Assembly (NCBI RefSeq): GCF_001999905.1
Contig: NZ_CP019640.1
Location: forward strand, 1,468,001-1,532,000
Source of the DNA: Planococcus lenghuensis
Lineage (GTDB): Bacteria > Bacillota > Bacilli > Bacillales_A > Planococcaceae
Direction: 5' to 3'
DNA length: 64,000 nucleotides
Part shown: positions 1 through 8,522 of the stretch, piece by piece
How positions within the stretch are numbered: the first letter of the stretch is position 1
Layout of the letters: every line of letters begins with the position of its first letter
The notes under the pieces: model-generated
The model's database searches: none
Seen by the model: only the letters and a program-made list of their open reading frames with translations
Told to the model about the DNA's origin: nothing
Position numbers and translations under genes: made by a program

Positions 1-370
1 CCGGCGGGCAGAGGAATTGGCAGCGGCGTCCGGTGCCATTCCGCTGTCGATTGCTGAAGCCGAAGAGCAGCTCGGGGCAATGGCCGCTGTCATCAACACC
101 ACTTCGGCCGGTCTGCAGGACGATACGGTTCCGCTCAAGCTCACCGGTTTGGCGCCGGGCACGCTTGTGTCGGACATTATCTACAATCCGCTGGAGACAC
201 CTCTGCTGAAGCAAGCCGCCGACCAGGGCGGCCGGGTGCAGAACGGTGTGGTCATGTTCGTTCACCAAGGAGCCATTGCTTTTGAAGCATGGACCGGCAT
301 CCGGCCGGATACAGAACCGATGATTGAAAAGATTAACAGGAAACTAGGAGGAAGTTATGCTCACAGGTAA
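1..370 (+). CDS. aroE: shikimate dehydrogenase, C-terminal part (5' end outside window)
   Basis: Reduces 3-dehydroshikimate to shikimate with NADPH in the aromatic amino acid pathway (known for the family). About 122 codons are visible, open from the first bases. The fragment is the NADP-binding C-terminal half: a 'VINTTSAGL' stretch and 'DIIYNPLETPLLKQA' followed by 'NGVVMFVHQGAIAFEAWTG' are typical of the AroE C-terminus. The TTG at 17 is an internal leucine codon, not a start. The 3' end overlaps the next gene by 14 bases, so it is the leading gene of the yqe operon seen in Bacillus. Confidence 0.93.
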   Translation, partial: RRAEELAAASGAIPLSIAEAEEQLGAMAAVINTTSAGLQDDTVPLKLTGLAPGTLVSDIIYNPLETPLLKQAADQGGRVQNGVVMFVHQGAIAFEAWTGIRPDTEPMIEKINRKLGGSYAHR

Positions 371-653
371 ACAGAAACGGTTTTTGCGCAGCAAAGCGCA
401 TCATTTAGATCCGATCTTCCAGGTCGGCAAAGGCGGCGTCAGCGAAACAATGCTGAAGCAGCTGGAAGACGTGCTTGAAAAGCGGGAACTGATCAAAGTC
501 AGCATCCTGCAGAACAATGAAGACGACAAGCATGAAGTGGCTGAAGCGCTTGCTGAAGGTACGGGTGCGGAGCTGGTGCAGCTGATCGGCCTTACGGTTG
601 TTCTGTATAAACCGTCCGTTAATAACCGCCAGATCCAATTGCCGAAGAGCTGA
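357..653 (+). CDS. yhbY: ribosome assembly RNA-binding protein YhbY (YqeI), CRM domain
   Basis: A 98-residue single CRM-domain protein of the usual family length. 'MLTGKQKRFLRSKAHHLDP' at the N-terminus and the GxxG-type 'VGKGGVSE' loop near residue 23 are hallmarks. The family binds pre-50S ribosomal particles. The start is ATG 357 with AGGAGG at 347-352, inside the end of aroE. The stop codon TGA overlaps the nadD start by one base, indicating translational coupling. Confidence 0.95.
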   Translation: MLTGKQKRFLRSKAHHLDPIFQVGKGGVSETMLKQLEDVLEKRELIKVSILQNNEDDKHEVAEALAEGTGAELVQLIGLTVVLYKPSVNNRQIQLPKS

Positions 654-1219
654 TGCGAAAAATCGGGGTTCTCGGCGGCACGTTCAATCCGCCGCACATC
701 GGTCATCTGATTATGGCGAATGAAGCGCTGTTCAAACTGGGGCTCGATGAAGTGCGGCTCATGCCGAATGCGGTGGCGCCACATAAGGAAGTGGCAGGTG
801 CGGATGCGGCGCAGCGGCTCGAAATGACCCGGCTCGCTGCTTCTGGCTATCCCGGAATTGAAGTGGAGGCGTTCGAGATTGAAAAAGGCGGCGTTTCCTA
901 CAGCGTTGATACGATGCAGCAATTGACGGACCGGGAACCGGATGCGGTGTTTTATTTTTTGATCGGCGGGGACATGATCGAAGGGCTGACGGACTGGCAC
1001 CGCATTGATGACCTGCTGAAGATCGTCACATTCGCCGGATTTCGGCGTCCTGGCTACAATGAAGAAACGGCCTATCCGGTTACTCTTGTGGACGCACCGG
1101 AACTGAAGCTGTCGTCGACGTTTCTCCGGGAGCGCATCGCTGCCGGCGGGCCGGTAGCTCATCTGATTCCTGATGCGGTCGAACAGTTCATACGGAAGGA
1201 GCATCTTTATGGATCGTAG
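653..1219 (+). CDS. nadD: nicotinate-nucleotide adenylyltransferase
   Basis: Transfers AMP from ATP to nicotinate mononucleotide to make deamido-NAD in NAD synthesis. The 188 residues match the family. The N-terminal 'GGTFNPPHIGH' (residues 8-18) is the nucleotidyltransferase (H/T)xGH motif, and 'SSTFLRERI' near residue 155 is the conserved C-terminal SSTxxR motif. ATG 653 shares a base with the yhbY stop, and the end overlaps yqeK by 11 bases, so it is operonic. Confidence 0.97.
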   Translation: MRKIGVLGGTFNPPHIGHLIMANEALFKLGLDEVRLMPNAVAPHKEVAGADAAQRLEMTRLAASGYPGIEVEAFEIEKGGVSYSVDTMQQLTDREPDAVFYFLIGGDMIEGLTDWHRIDDLLKIVTFAGFRRPGYNEETAYPVTLVDAPELKLSSTFLRERIAAGGPVAHLIPDAVEQFIRKEHLYGS

Positions 1220-1784
1220 TGTCGTTCTGCAGAAAGTGAAAAAGCGCCTGCCCGAGAAACGCTATACGCATGTGCTCGGTGTGATGGCATCGGCCGCCGT
1301 TCTGGCGAAGGAATTCGGCGTGTCGGAAGAAAAGGCGAATCTGGCCGCCATCCTGCACGACGTGGCGAAGTTCTCGGACCGGGATTGGATGCGCAGCATC
1401 ATCATCAAGGAAAACATGGATCCGCGGCTCCTGGATTACCATGCCGAACTTTGGCATGCCCCGGTCGGTGCTTATGTCGCCGGGAAGGAGTTCGGCGTGA
1501 CGGATCCGGATGTGCTGAATGCGATCCGTTATCATACGACGGGCCGGCCGGATATGTCGGATCTGGAAAAAATTATTTATATTGCAGACTTGGTCGAACC
1601 GGGTCGCAAGTTCACAGGCGTTGAGGAGCTCCGGGCGAAGAAACAGGAAGGGCTGGATGAAATGCTGACAGCATGTGTCCGCCATTCGGTCGATTTTTTG
1701 AAATCAAAAGGCGCCGCTGTCTTTCCGGATTCACTGGATTGTTTAAATTATTATACAAATTCTGAGAGGAACGTGATTGAATGA
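1209..1784 (+). CDS. yqeK: YqeK family HD-domain hydrolase (symmetrical Ap4A hydrolase family)
   Basis: HD-superfamily metal-dependent phosphohydrolase, 191 residues. Metal ligands are visible as H21, the H50-D51 pair ('AAILHDVAKF'), 'HAPVGAYVA' and 'IRYHTTG'. Members of the family cleave diadenosine tetraphosphate symmetrically to two ADP. ATG 1209 is chosen because AAGGAG (1197-1202) precedes it at normal spacing and it overlaps nadD; an in-frame start at 1173 lies too far inside nadD. The position between nadD and rsfS is conserved in Bacillales. Confidence 0.93.
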   Translation: MDRSVVLQKVKKRLPEKRYTHVLGVMASAAVLAKEFGVSEEKANLAAILHDVAKFSDRDWMRSIIIKENMDPRLLDYHAELWHAPVGAYVAGKEFGVTDPDVLNAIRYHTTGRPDMSDLEKIIYIADLVEPGRKFTGVEELRAKKQEGLDEMLTACVRHSVDFLKSKGAAVFPDSLDCLNYYTNSERNVIE

Positions 1785-2119
1785 ATAACGAACAATTACT
1801 TCAACTGGTACACGATGCAGCAGACGATAAAAGAGCAGAGGATATTGTCGTGCTGAACATGAAAGGCATCTCATTGCTGGCGGATTATTTCCTCGTAGCG
1901 AGCGGCGGGTCAGATCGGCAGGTTCAGGCAATTGCGCGTGAAGTGATCGATCAGGCAAATGAAAATGACATCACAGTCAGAAGCGTAGAAGGATTCGATG
2001 CTGCCCGCTGGATACTGATTGATCTTGGTGACGTCGTCGCCCATATCTTCCACCGCGATGAGCGGGATTATTACAATATTGAACGCCTGTGGCGGGAAGC
2101 GCCAGTCATCGAAATATGA
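1781..2119 (+). CDS. rsfS: ribosome silencing factor RsfS (YqeL)
   Basis: A 112-residue RsfS/Iojap protein that binds uL14 and blocks 30S-50S joining in slow growth (family knowledge). The sequence shows the conserved 'DIVVLNMKGISLLADYFLVASG' region (split here by family-typical residues), 'FDAARWILIDLGDVVAHIFH' and a tyrosine-rich end 'RDYYNIERLW'. The start overlaps the yqeK stop by 4 bases and the stop overlaps the next ATG (ATGA at 2116-2119). Confidence 0.95.
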   Translation: MNNEQLLQLVHDAADDKRAEDIVVLNMKGISLLADYFLVASGGSDRQVQAIAREVIDQANENDITVRSVEGFDAARWILIDLGDVVAHIFHRDERDYYNIERLWREAPVIEI

Positions 2120-2838
2120 TGTATGGCAAATTTGCCGCTGTGTATGATCGGCTGATGGAAGATGTCCCATATGATTCCTATGCCGAATGGGTCATCCGGT
2201 TCGCTGGCAGAGGGCAATTGCTCGATGTTGCCGGCGGAACCGGTGTGCTGGCGGAAATGCTGGCGGAAATGGGTTTTCAGGTTACAGCGAGCGACCTTTC
2301 CGAGGAAATGCTGGCAGTTGCGGCAGACCGGTTTCAGGCTGGCGGGCATGATATCCCACTGTATTGTCTGTCGATGACCGACCTGGAGGGGCTGTCCGGT
2401 TTTGACGCCGTGACAATCGCTATTGATTCCTTGAATTACCTGCAGACCGAACAGGAAGTCAAAGACACGTTCCGTGAGGCGTTCCGCGCTTTGAATGATG
2501 GCGGCCAACTGTTTTTCGATGTACATTCCGCCCATAAAATGACGACTATTTACCTGGAAGGCCCATTTGTGTATGACGATGAAGACATCGCTTATATCTG
2601 GCATACCGAACCGGGAGATCATGAATTGAGCGTCATTCATGATCTCACCTTTTTTGTCCGGACCGGCGGGCTGTATGAGCGGTTTGAGGAGTCGCACGAA
2701 CAGCGGACTTATCCGCCTGAACAATATGAGGCGTGGCTCCGGGAAGCGGGATTCCAGCATGTCTTTATTACAGCTGATTTCAGCAGTGATGCCCCTGAAG
2801 AAACCAGCGAGCGAATTTTTTTCCGGGCCGTGAAATAG
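2116..2838 (+). CDS. yqeM: class I SAM-dependent methyltransferase, YqeM type
   Basis: About 240 residues, Rossmann-type methyltransferase. Motif I is 'LLDVAGGTGVLAEMLA' near residue 40, followed by 'VTASDLSEEMLAVA' (acidic loop contacting the SAM ribose) and 'FDAVTIAIDSLNYL'. The substrate is unknown; the family sits in the yqe operon of Bacillales and is annotated only generally. Two adjacent ATG codons (2116 and 2119) could serve as the start; 2116 gives the ATGA overlap with rsfS. A GTG at 2089 is open upstream but would run deep into rsfS. Confidence 0.88.
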   Translation: MMYGKFAAVYDRLMEDVPYDSYAEWVIRFAGRGQLLDVAGGTGVLAEMLAEMGFQVTASDLSEEMLAVAADRFQAGGHDIPLYCLSMTDLEGLSGFDAVTIAIDSLNYLQTEQEVKDTFREAFRALNDGGQLFFDVHSAHKMTTIYLEGPFVYDDEDIAYIWHTEPGDHELSVIHDLTFFVRTGGLYERFEESHEQRTYPPEQYEAWLREAGFQHVFITADFSSDAPEETSERIFFRAVK

Positions 2839-2842
2839 TGCT

Positions 2843-2871
2843 TTTCAAGCAGGAAGTAATTGGGGTATAGT
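2843..2871 (+). promoter_or_regulatory. candidate sigma-A promoter of comEA
   Basis: TTTCAA at 2843-2848, a 17-base spacer and TATAGT at 2866-2871, about 40 bases before comEA. I saw no clear ComK box (two AT boxes), so competence control is not evident from the sequence. Confidence 0.5.
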
Positions 2872-2911
2872 GAAGACAGCTTCACTGATTGCTTCCTGAA
2901 GAGAAGAGGGA

Positions 2912-3526
2912 TTGTCCCTGAAAACAACTGATCTTCGAAGCAAAGCAGGCTGGCTGCTGATCCCCGCAGCGGCTGTGTCTGTGCTTTATTTTACTGTTTT
3001 TTCCCCAGCAGAAACCAGCGTGCCGGCCGAATCATTTGCGCCCGCCGCACCACTCCCCCTGGAACAGACCGAACTCCCTGAACCTGAAAATCATTCCATC
3101 ATCATCGAAATCAAAGGACAAGTGGCAAAACCGGGCGTCTATGAACTGCCGGCCGATTCGCGGATCCAGGATGCTGTCCGGCTCGCCGGCGGCTTATTGC
3201 CGGATGCCGAAGACCGGGCGATCAATCTCGCCATGAAAGTGTCAGACGAAATGAGCATCTATGTGCCGGCTTTAGGAGAAGAAGTTGTCGTCCCTGCAAC
3301 GCCAGCTGCAACGGCAGCGGCGGGCACTTCCGGGTCGGTCAATCTGAATACAGCCGACGAGACAGCGCTCATGGAACTTCCGGGCATCGGTCCGTCAAAA
3401 GCTGCGGCTATCATCGCTTACCGGGACGAATCCGGTCCGTTTCAATCCATTGAACAATTGAAAGAAGTAAGCGGTATCGGCGATAAAACATACGAACAGC
3501 TGCAGGATAGCATCACGGTAGATTAA
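2912..3526 (+). CDS. comEA: competence protein ComEA, DNA-binding helix-hairpin-helix protein
   Basis: Membrane-anchored receptor for double-stranded DNA during transformation. Residues about 10-31 form one membrane segment, then a proline/glutamate-rich linker, an SLBB domain ('IEIKGQVAKPGVYELP' onward), an Ala/Thr linker and a C-terminal (HhH)2 domain with 'VNLNTADETALMELPGIG' and 'LKEVSGIGDKTYEQL'. The start is unclear: TTG 2912 is only one base from the purine-rich site at 2902-2910, and CTG 2918 has better spacing. It heads the comE cluster. Confidence 0.93.
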   Translation: MSLKTTDLRSKAGWLLIPAAAVSVLYFTVFSPAETSVPAESFAPAAPLPLEQTELPEPENHSIIIEIKGQVAKPGVYELPADSRIQDAVRLAGGLLPDAEDRAINLAMKVSDEMSIYVPALGEEVVVPATPAATAAAGTSGSVNLNTADETALMELPGIGPSKAAAIIAYRDESGPFQSIEQLKEVSGIGDKTYEQLQDSITVD

Positions 3527-3533
3527 ACAGCGG

Positions 3534-3561
3534 TTGACGGTTTTCTTGCCTCTGCTAAACT
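3534..3561 (+). promoter_or_regulatory. candidate promoter of comEB
   Basis: TTGACG at 3534-3539, 16-base spacer, TAAACT at 3556-3561, 31 bases before the comEB ATG. It could give comEB/comEC expression independent of comEA. Confidence 0.5.
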
Positions 3562-3592
3562 GTTTTTATACCAATCACCAGGAGGCAATCAG

Positions 3593-4153
3593 ATGAAGCG
3601 AATTACATGGGACCAATTTTTCATGGCGCAAAGCCATCTTCTCGCGCTCCGGAGCACCTGCACGCGCCTGTCGGTCGGAGCGACAATCGTCCGGGATCGG
3701 CGCATCATGGCCGGGGGCTATAATGGCTCCATCTCCGGCGGCGATCACTGTACGGATAAAGGCTGTTATGTAATCGATAATCATTGCGTCCGGACCATTC
3801 ATGCAGAAATGAATGCACTCCTGCAATGTGCAAAATATGGCGTGTCGGTAAGTGGTGCTGAAATGTACGTCAGCCACTTTCCGTGCCTCCAATGCACGAA
3901 ATCGATTATCCAGGCGGGCATTTCGACGCTTTACTATGCCAAGGATTACAAAAACCACCCGTACGGCATTGAACTGCTGGAACAGGCCGGTGTGAAGGTG
4001 ATCCAAGTGCCGTTCGACGAGAGCGGTGTCGATTTCCAGAGCGACGAGAAGTCCGCTCTCTATACTGAACTGCTCGGCAAGCTCCGTGAGAAGGGAGAAA
4101 ATGAAGAAACACTGGCCCTTTATGAAGAGCGGGTGAAGACATTATTCGGCTGA
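3593..4153 (+). CDS. comEB: deoxycytidylate (dCMP) deaminase ComEB
   Basis: Zinc-dependent deaminase converting dCMP to dUMP for dTTP synthesis. It lies in the comE cluster but is not needed for transformation in B. subtilis (known). At 186 residues it has the catalytic 'H70-A-E72' in 'HAEMNALLQ' and the zinc 'PCLQC' (C98, C101), plus the upstream 'GGYNGS' substrate loop. AGGAGG (3580-3585) lies before ATG 3593. It is separated from comEA by 66 bases that hold a promoter-like sequence. Confidence 0.96.
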   Translation: MKRITWDQFFMAQSHLLALRSTCTRLSVGATIVRDRRIMAGGYNGSISGGDHCTDKGCYVIDNHCVRTIHAEMNALLQCAKYGVSVSGAEMYVSHFPCLQCTKSIIQAGISTLYYAKDYKNHPYGIELLEQAGVKVIQVPFDESGVDFQSDEKSALYTELLGKLREKGENEETLALYEERVKTLFG

Positions 4154-4170
4154 CAATTACATCAGACCTG

Positions 4171-6447
4171 TTGCTCACAGCAGCGGCAGGAACCGCAGCA
4201 GCGACATATGCGGCACATGAATCACCGGGTTTTCTCGTGTTTCTTGTGCCGCTTTTTGTTTGGCTTTATTGGAAAGGATCTTCAGGCTGGATTCCGCCAC
4301 TGCTGCTTGTGTTTTTGGTGGTATATGCTGTGCAGCTTGACCGGCTGCCGGAGGAAATGAATTACGGGGCGCCGTTTGAAGGACGCCTGGTGTTTGAAGG
4401 GGGCGCTGTCATCGATGGCGATTCCATGCGCGGCTTGGCCCGGATTCAAGACGGTCCGGCCGTCTATGCGACATACCGGCTCAATTCGGCAGCGGAAAAA
4501 GCGTTTTATGAAGACCGGCTTTGCTGTTCAGTGCTGTCAGTAAGCGGCACATTCAGCGTGCCCGACCCGCCTCCGCATCGTTTTGCGTTTGATATGCCGG
4601 CTTACCTGAAACATAATGGCGCCGCTCGTGTGCTGGAATTAAGCGGAGTCCGCGAGGTGGAAGAGAGGAGGGATGCAGCCGGGCTGCTTGCCCGCAAGCG
4701 GCAGGAAGTGGCGCTGCATATTGATCGAGCTTTTCCGGATAGCTTAGAATCAGAAGCGCAAGCCTTATTGATCGGTGAACGCGCCGGTATGTCTCAAGAA
4801 GAAGAGCAGCTGTTCCGGACACTTGGTATTTCCCATTTATATGCCATTTCAGGACTGCATATCGCGATTATGACCGGTATTACGTATTTCTTGCTGATTC
4901 GGCTGCATGTGCGCAAGGAAACGGCCTGGCTCTTGCTTGCAATCGCATTGCCGCTTTATGCGTTTTTGGCCGGCGGCAGCCCGTCTGTCATCCGGGCCGT
5001 CAGCATGGCGGAATTGGTGCTTATACTTCGGCTGGTTGGCACCCGGATCAGCGTGATGCCGGTATTGCTTGCCAGTTTTATCACATTTATCTTGGTAGAC
5101 CCGTATATTATTTACCAGATTGGCTTTCAGCTGTCCTACGGAGCGGTATTCGGCTTGCTGTGTTCCGGTCAGCTGCTTGGGCAGCTTCCGAAATGGCAGG
5201 CGGCATTCGCTATCACAGCGGTTTCACAGCTCGGGCTTTATCCGTTGTTGCTCGTTCATTTTTATGAAGTGTCGTTGTCTGCGTTCGTGGTGAATTTTTT
5301 ATTTGTGCCGCTGTATTCCATTGTCATTGTCCCGGCGAATTTTTTGCTTCTTGGGCTGACTTTGCTGACACAGCCGGCGGCGGATGTGCTGTTCACGGTA
5401 TATGAACCAATGCGGGCGGCCGTCGGTTCCTTTATGGCCATGCTCGCATCTTTGCCGTATCAAATGTGGAATCCGGGAAAGCCGGAAGCCGGGTGGCTGA
5501 TTGTGCTGTTTGGCAGCGTCCTGCTGTTTTTCGTTTCGATTGAAAGGGGGTATCGTCACTGGAAACTTCTCTTTATTTTTGTGCCGGCTCTTGTCTTTAC
5601 CGCAATCCCCTACCTTGATCCATCGCTTCGCGTGTCATTTATCGACGTCGGACAAGGCGACAGTGCATTGATCGAGCTGCCTCATCGGCAAGGCGTCTAT
5701 CTTGTGGACACTGGTGGCGTCGTCCGGTTTGGCGGTGAGGAATTCCAGGAGAGGCATGAACCCTATGAAGTCGGACGCCGGGTGGTTGCTCCTTATCTGA
5801 AAGGGAAAGGGATTTCTGGGATTGATGCGTTGATTTTAAGTCATGCAGATGCTGATCATATTGAAGGAGCGGAAGAAATCCTGTCTCTGTTCCGTGTCGG
5901 TCAGCTGCATGTCTCACCAGGTTCTTTGGAAGCACCTGGCATGGATGTAATCCTTGCGGAAGCGGGGGCGGCGGATGTCCTTGCGATGGGAGATGGGGTC
6001 CGCTGGTCTGCCGGGTCCGCGAGTTTTTCCTATTTGGCGCCTGCAGACGCTGATTATGCGGGAAATGATGATTCCCTCGTGCTTCTGCTGGAGCAGGGAG
6101 CATTTCGTGTATTATTTACGGGAGATATTGAAGAAGATGGGGAAAGAAAAGTAACGCTGCAGCACGGCGACCGGCTGCGGGGAGTCACGGTTCTGAAAAT
6201 CGCGCATCATGGCAGTCAGACATCGAGCACTGCAGCATTCCTTGAAGCTGCTGTGCCTGCGTTCGCTATTATTTCTTCCGGTAAAGACAATCGCTATGGT
6301 CATCCGCATCCCGACGTAGTGGCGAGACTGGAGACGCTTGGCATTCCGATGTTCAATACAGCGGACAGCGGGACGATTGAATTGATGGTCAGAGACGGAA
6401 GTGTCAGGAAAACGACCGTCAGCAAAGAAAACGCCGGACCCCCGTAA
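4171..6447 (+). CDS. comEC: DNA internalization channel protein ComEC/Rec2
   Basis: Polytopic membrane protein for single-strand DNA uptake. At 758 residues it has three parts: an N-terminal soluble OB-like DUF4131 region, a central Competence domain with many hydrophobic segments (from 'LYAISGLHIAIMTG', about residues 225-480), and a C-terminal metallo-beta-lactamase-like domain with 'FIDVGQGDSALIEL' and 'LSHADADHIEG'. 'GDIEEDGE' and 'AHHGSQTSS' complete that fold. The start is tentative: TTG 4171 has no good Shine-Dalgarno site, and the frame is open upstream into comEB. The stop lies in a terminator stem. Confidence 0.95.
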   Translation: MLTAAAGTAAATYAAHESPGFLVFLVPLFVWLYWKGSSGWIPPLLLVFLVVYAVQLDRLPEEMNYGAPFEGRLVFEGGAVIDGDSMRGLARIQDGPAVYATYRLNSAAEKAFYEDRLCCSVLSVSGTFSVPDPPPHRFAFDMPAYLKHNGAARVLELSGVREVEERRDAAGLLARKRQEVALHIDRAFPDSLESEAQALLIGERAGMSQEEEQLFRTLGISHLYAISGLHIAIMTGITYFLLIRLHVRKETAWLLLAIALPLYAFLAGGSPSVIRAVSMAELVLILRLVGTRISVMPVLLASFITFILVDPYIIYQIGFQLSYGAVFGLLCSGQLLGQLPKWQAAFAITAVSQLGLYPLLLVHFYEVSLSAFVVNFLFVPLYSIVIVPANFLLLGLTLLTQPAADVLFTVYEPMRAAVGSFMAMLASLPYQMWNPGKPEAGWLIVLFGSVLLFFVSIERGYRHWKLLFIFVPALVFTAIPYLDPSLRVSFIDVGQGDSALIELPHRQGVYLVDTGGVVRFGGEEFQERHEPYEVGRRVVAPYLKGKGISGIDALILSHADADHIEGAEEILSLFRVGQLHVSPGSLEAPGMDVILAEAGAADVLAMGDGVRWSAGSASFSYLAPADADYAGNDDSLVLLLEQGAFRVLFTGDIEEDGERKVTLQHGDRLRGVTVLKIAHHGSQTSSTAAFLEAAVPAFAIISSGKDNRYGHPHPDVVARLETLGIPMFNTADSGTIELMVRDGSVRKTTVSKENAGPP

Positions 6448-6463
6448 GGGCCCGGCGTTTTTG
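6432..6463. terminator. bidirectional terminator between comEC and yqzM
   Basis: Arms 6432-6441 and 6448-6457 (GGGCCCGGCG on the right, one mismatch) with a short loop, T-run on the + side and matching A-run on the other. It overlaps the comEC stop codon and serves the convergent yqzM. Confidence 0.85.
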
Positions 6464-6466
6464 TGC

Positions 6467-6601
6467 TTATCGTGCGACAACGTCGATAACTGTCGCAATG
6501 ATGAAGATGGCACTGAAGAATACGAAAGACACAACGAAGCCGACTGCAGAGTCGTTGAAGTCATTCCGCTTGGACTGAACATCGCGTTCAAATGGATTCA
6601 T
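6467..6601 (-). CDS. yqzM: YqzM family small membrane protein (44 aa)
   Basis: A 44-codon gene on the minus strand. It starts MNPFERDVQSKRNDF and then has one hydrophobic helix of about 22 residues ('VVSFVFFSAIFIIATVIDVV'). GGAGGGA (6607-6613 on the complement) precedes the ATG at 6601. The same small gene lies between comEC and holA in B. subtilis and is described as affecting competence. It is convergent with comEC, and a TATAAT-like -10 on the minus strand lies at 6627-6632. Confidence 0.88.
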   Translation of the reverse strand: MNPFERDVQSKRNDFNDSAVGFVVSFVFFSAIFIIATVIDVVAR

Positions 6602-6933
6602 AGCTGTCCCTCCTAATTACTTTTCCATTATAAGTGAAGGCACCATGAAAATCTACTTGAAACCGGAACAAACTCGCATGATTAAGTGAAGAGACACCAG
6701 TTTTTGAACATCCCGTGACTAAATCCCTGAATCCGCGGCTGCTGCCAGGCTAAATGAACGTTTGCGGTAGAAGAAGCAGGAAAGTAATAACGCTGTTTGG
6801 AGACATCATTGTTCAGCGGAACATTAGCAGCGGAAGACCGATCTTTTAATTATTTCCATGGCAGCTCTGACGAGGAAAAGAGAGAAGAAAATCTGCGCAG
6901 GATAGCGTATAGTTAAGGAAAAGGGGAGAGACG
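6602..6933. other. intergenic region before holA, no gene seen
   Basis: About 330 bases. It holds the yqzM ribosome site and -10-like box on the minus strand. On the plus strand a weak TATAGT (6908-6913) and the purine-rich site just before holA are visible. No ORF, tRNA or clear hairpin was recognised in the middle part. Confidence 0.6.
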
Positions 6934-7950
6934 ATGATTACATCTGCATGGAAAACAATCAGAAGCGGCAAAGTGGATCCGGTGTACTTGATCGTCGGGA
7001 CAGAAAGCCATTTTGCCGAAAAGACCGTGGAACTGCTGAAAGCGAAACTGGCTGAAGATGGCGAGCTGGAATATTCAACAATCGACTTGGATGAAGTGCC
7101 GGTCGATGCAGTGATCGAAGAAGCGGATACGGTGCCATTCTTCAGCGACCGGAAGTTGATCGTTGCAAGGAATACATCATTTCTGAAAGCGGCAGAGCGC
7201 GGGAAAGAAAAAATCGATCATGATTTCAAAGCGCTCGAACGTTGGCTGGCCGATCCGCCGCTAACAAGTGTGACGGTGTTCATTGCGCCTTACGAAAAGC
7301 TGGATGAACGAAAAAAAGTGACAAAGCTCATGAAGAATCACGCGGTGCTGATCGAAGCGAAAGCGCCGGAAGCAAGAGATCTGGAAGTGTGGGCGGATCA
7401 TGAAGCGAAGTCCCACGGGAAGTCGATTGACAGGGAAGCAGTTCAGAAACTCGTCGAGACAGCAGGAACGAATTTGACGCTCCTGTCTTCAGAGATCGAG
7501 AAAATGGCATTATATCTGGGAGCGGAGCAGGAATGGATCACCGTTCCGCTTGTGGAAGAAATGACGCCGCGGACGCTTGAGCAGGATGCCTTCAAAATGC
7601 TGCAGAGCTATCTGGACGGCGATGTCGCCAACGCATTATCCGTGTATTACGATCTTCTTGAACAAAAAGAGGAACCGGTGGGGCTGACGGCGCTGCTGGC
7701 CTCTCAGATCCGGTTCATGATCCAGGTTTTTTACCTGCTGAAAAAGGGGTATTCTGCTCCGAATATTTCCAAACAGCTGAAAGCCCATCCGTATCGGGTG
7801 AAACTGCTGGCCGAGCGAAAACGGCAATTTTCCGATCAGCAGTTGCTCGCAGTGCTTCGGGATTTGGCTGAAATTGATATGCAGTTGAAAAGTCAGTCAG
7901 GTTCCCGCGAGCGCATTCTGGAATTCTTCCTGATGAAGCGGGCGAATTAG
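6934..7950 (+). CDS. holA: DNA polymerase III subunit delta
   Basis: Clamp-loader delta subunit that opens the beta clamp. The 338 residues match the Bacillus YqeN length. Recognisable parts are 'PVYLIVGTESHFAEKTVELL' (split at the nucleotide-fold start), 'VPFFSDRKLIVARN' (the beta-clamp-contacting region) and the C-terminal collar 'ILEFFLMKRAN'. AAAAGGGGAGAG lies before ATG 6934. The position between comEC/yqzM and rpsT is conserved. Confidence 0.95.
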   Translation: MITSAWKTIRSGKVDPVYLIVGTESHFAEKTVELLKAKLAEDGELEYSTIDLDEVPVDAVIEEADTVPFFSDRKLIVARNTSFLKAAERGKEKIDHDFKALERWLADPPLTSVTVFIAPYEKLDERKKVTKLMKNHAVLIEAKAPEARDLEVWADHEAKSHGKSIDREAVQKLVETAGTNLTLLSSEIEKMALYLGAEQEWITVPLVEEMTPRTLEQDAFKMLQSYLDGDVANALSVYYDLLEQKEEPVGLTALLASQIRFMIQVFYLLKKGYSAPNISKQLKAHPYRVKLLAERKRQFSDQQLLAVLRDLAEIDMQLKSQSGSRERILEFFLMKRAN

Positions 7951-8021
7951 TATCATGCCCCTCATTGTTTGATATGAAAAAGATTCCGGCCGGCTTTTCA
8001 TCCGGTTTTTGAAACAGCAGC

Positions 8022-8054
8022 AAAAAACCGGTCCCCGAAAAGGGAACCGGTTTT
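8022..8054. terminator. bidirectional terminator between holA and rpsT
   Basis: Arms around AACCGGT(CCCC) at 8025-8034 and GGGAACCGGTT at 8042-8052, loop GAAAA, with A-run on the left and T-run on the right, so it can end both convergent transcripts. Confidence 0.85.
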
Positions 8055-8059
8055 CATCA

Positions 8060-8314
8060 TTAGCCCTGAACTTTTTTCATCAGGCTTGATTTTTTGCGTG
8101 CAGCTTTATTTTTGTGGATCAGCCCTTTGTTGGCTGCTTTGTCCAGTTGTTTAATCGCCGCTTTCACTGATTCCTGAACGTTGTCACCGTTATTGGCAAC
8201 CGCCTGGTCAGCCTTTTTCACAGTTGAACGCATTGCGGATTTCAGCTGAATGTTTTGTGCATGCGCTTCTTCGTTCTGGCGTACGCGTTTGATTGCAGAT
8301 TTAATGTTTGGCAT
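8060..8314 (-). CDS. rpsT: 30S ribosomal protein S20 (bS20)
   Basis: 84 residues starting MPNIKSAIKRVRQNEEAH, very Lys/Ala-rich, and ending 'NKAARKKSSLMKKVQG'; this is a clear bS20. ATG at 8314 is supported by GGGAGGTG at 8321-8328 on the complement; the open frame extends upstream to 8380 but without family similarity. In B. subtilis the next genes are gpr and spoIIP; here lepA follows directly in divergent orientation. Confidence 0.97.
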   Translation of the reverse strand: MPNIKSAIKRVRQNEEAHAQNIQLKSAMRSTVKKADQAVANNGDNVQESVKAAIKQLDKAANKGLIHKNKAARKKSSLMKKVQG

Positions 8315-8466
8315 ATCTTTCACCTCCCGGATAAGGAACGAGATATCAGTTCTCATAGCTTTCCTGTCTGTTTGCAACAAGCCTCATTTTAGCAAATCGG
8401 CACACAGAATGCAACACATACACGCAAAGAAGTTTCCCTTGACACGATGGACAGCCGGCGGATGCA

Positions 8467-8495
8467 TTGCCCATTGTTAAGGACACTGGTATAAT
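8467..8495 (+). promoter_or_regulatory. sigma-A promoter of lepA
   Basis: TTGCCC at 8467-8472, 17-base spacer, perfect TATAAT at 8490-8495, followed by AGGAG and ATG 8523. Confidence 0.7.
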
Positions 8496-8522
8496 TCATT
8501 TAGCTTAATTAGGAGTGAACAT

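Noticed and set aside
401-1204. A 267-codon minus-strand frame opposite yhbY and nadD.
   Set aside because: It is antisense to two certain genes and lacks a ribosome site or family similarity; typical shadow of GC-rich codon bias. Similar long antisense frames opposite dnaJ, pgpH and phoH were dropped for the same reason.
2820-2911. ComK box upstream of comEA.
   Set aside because: No pair of AAAA-N5-TTTT boxes at helical spacing was found.
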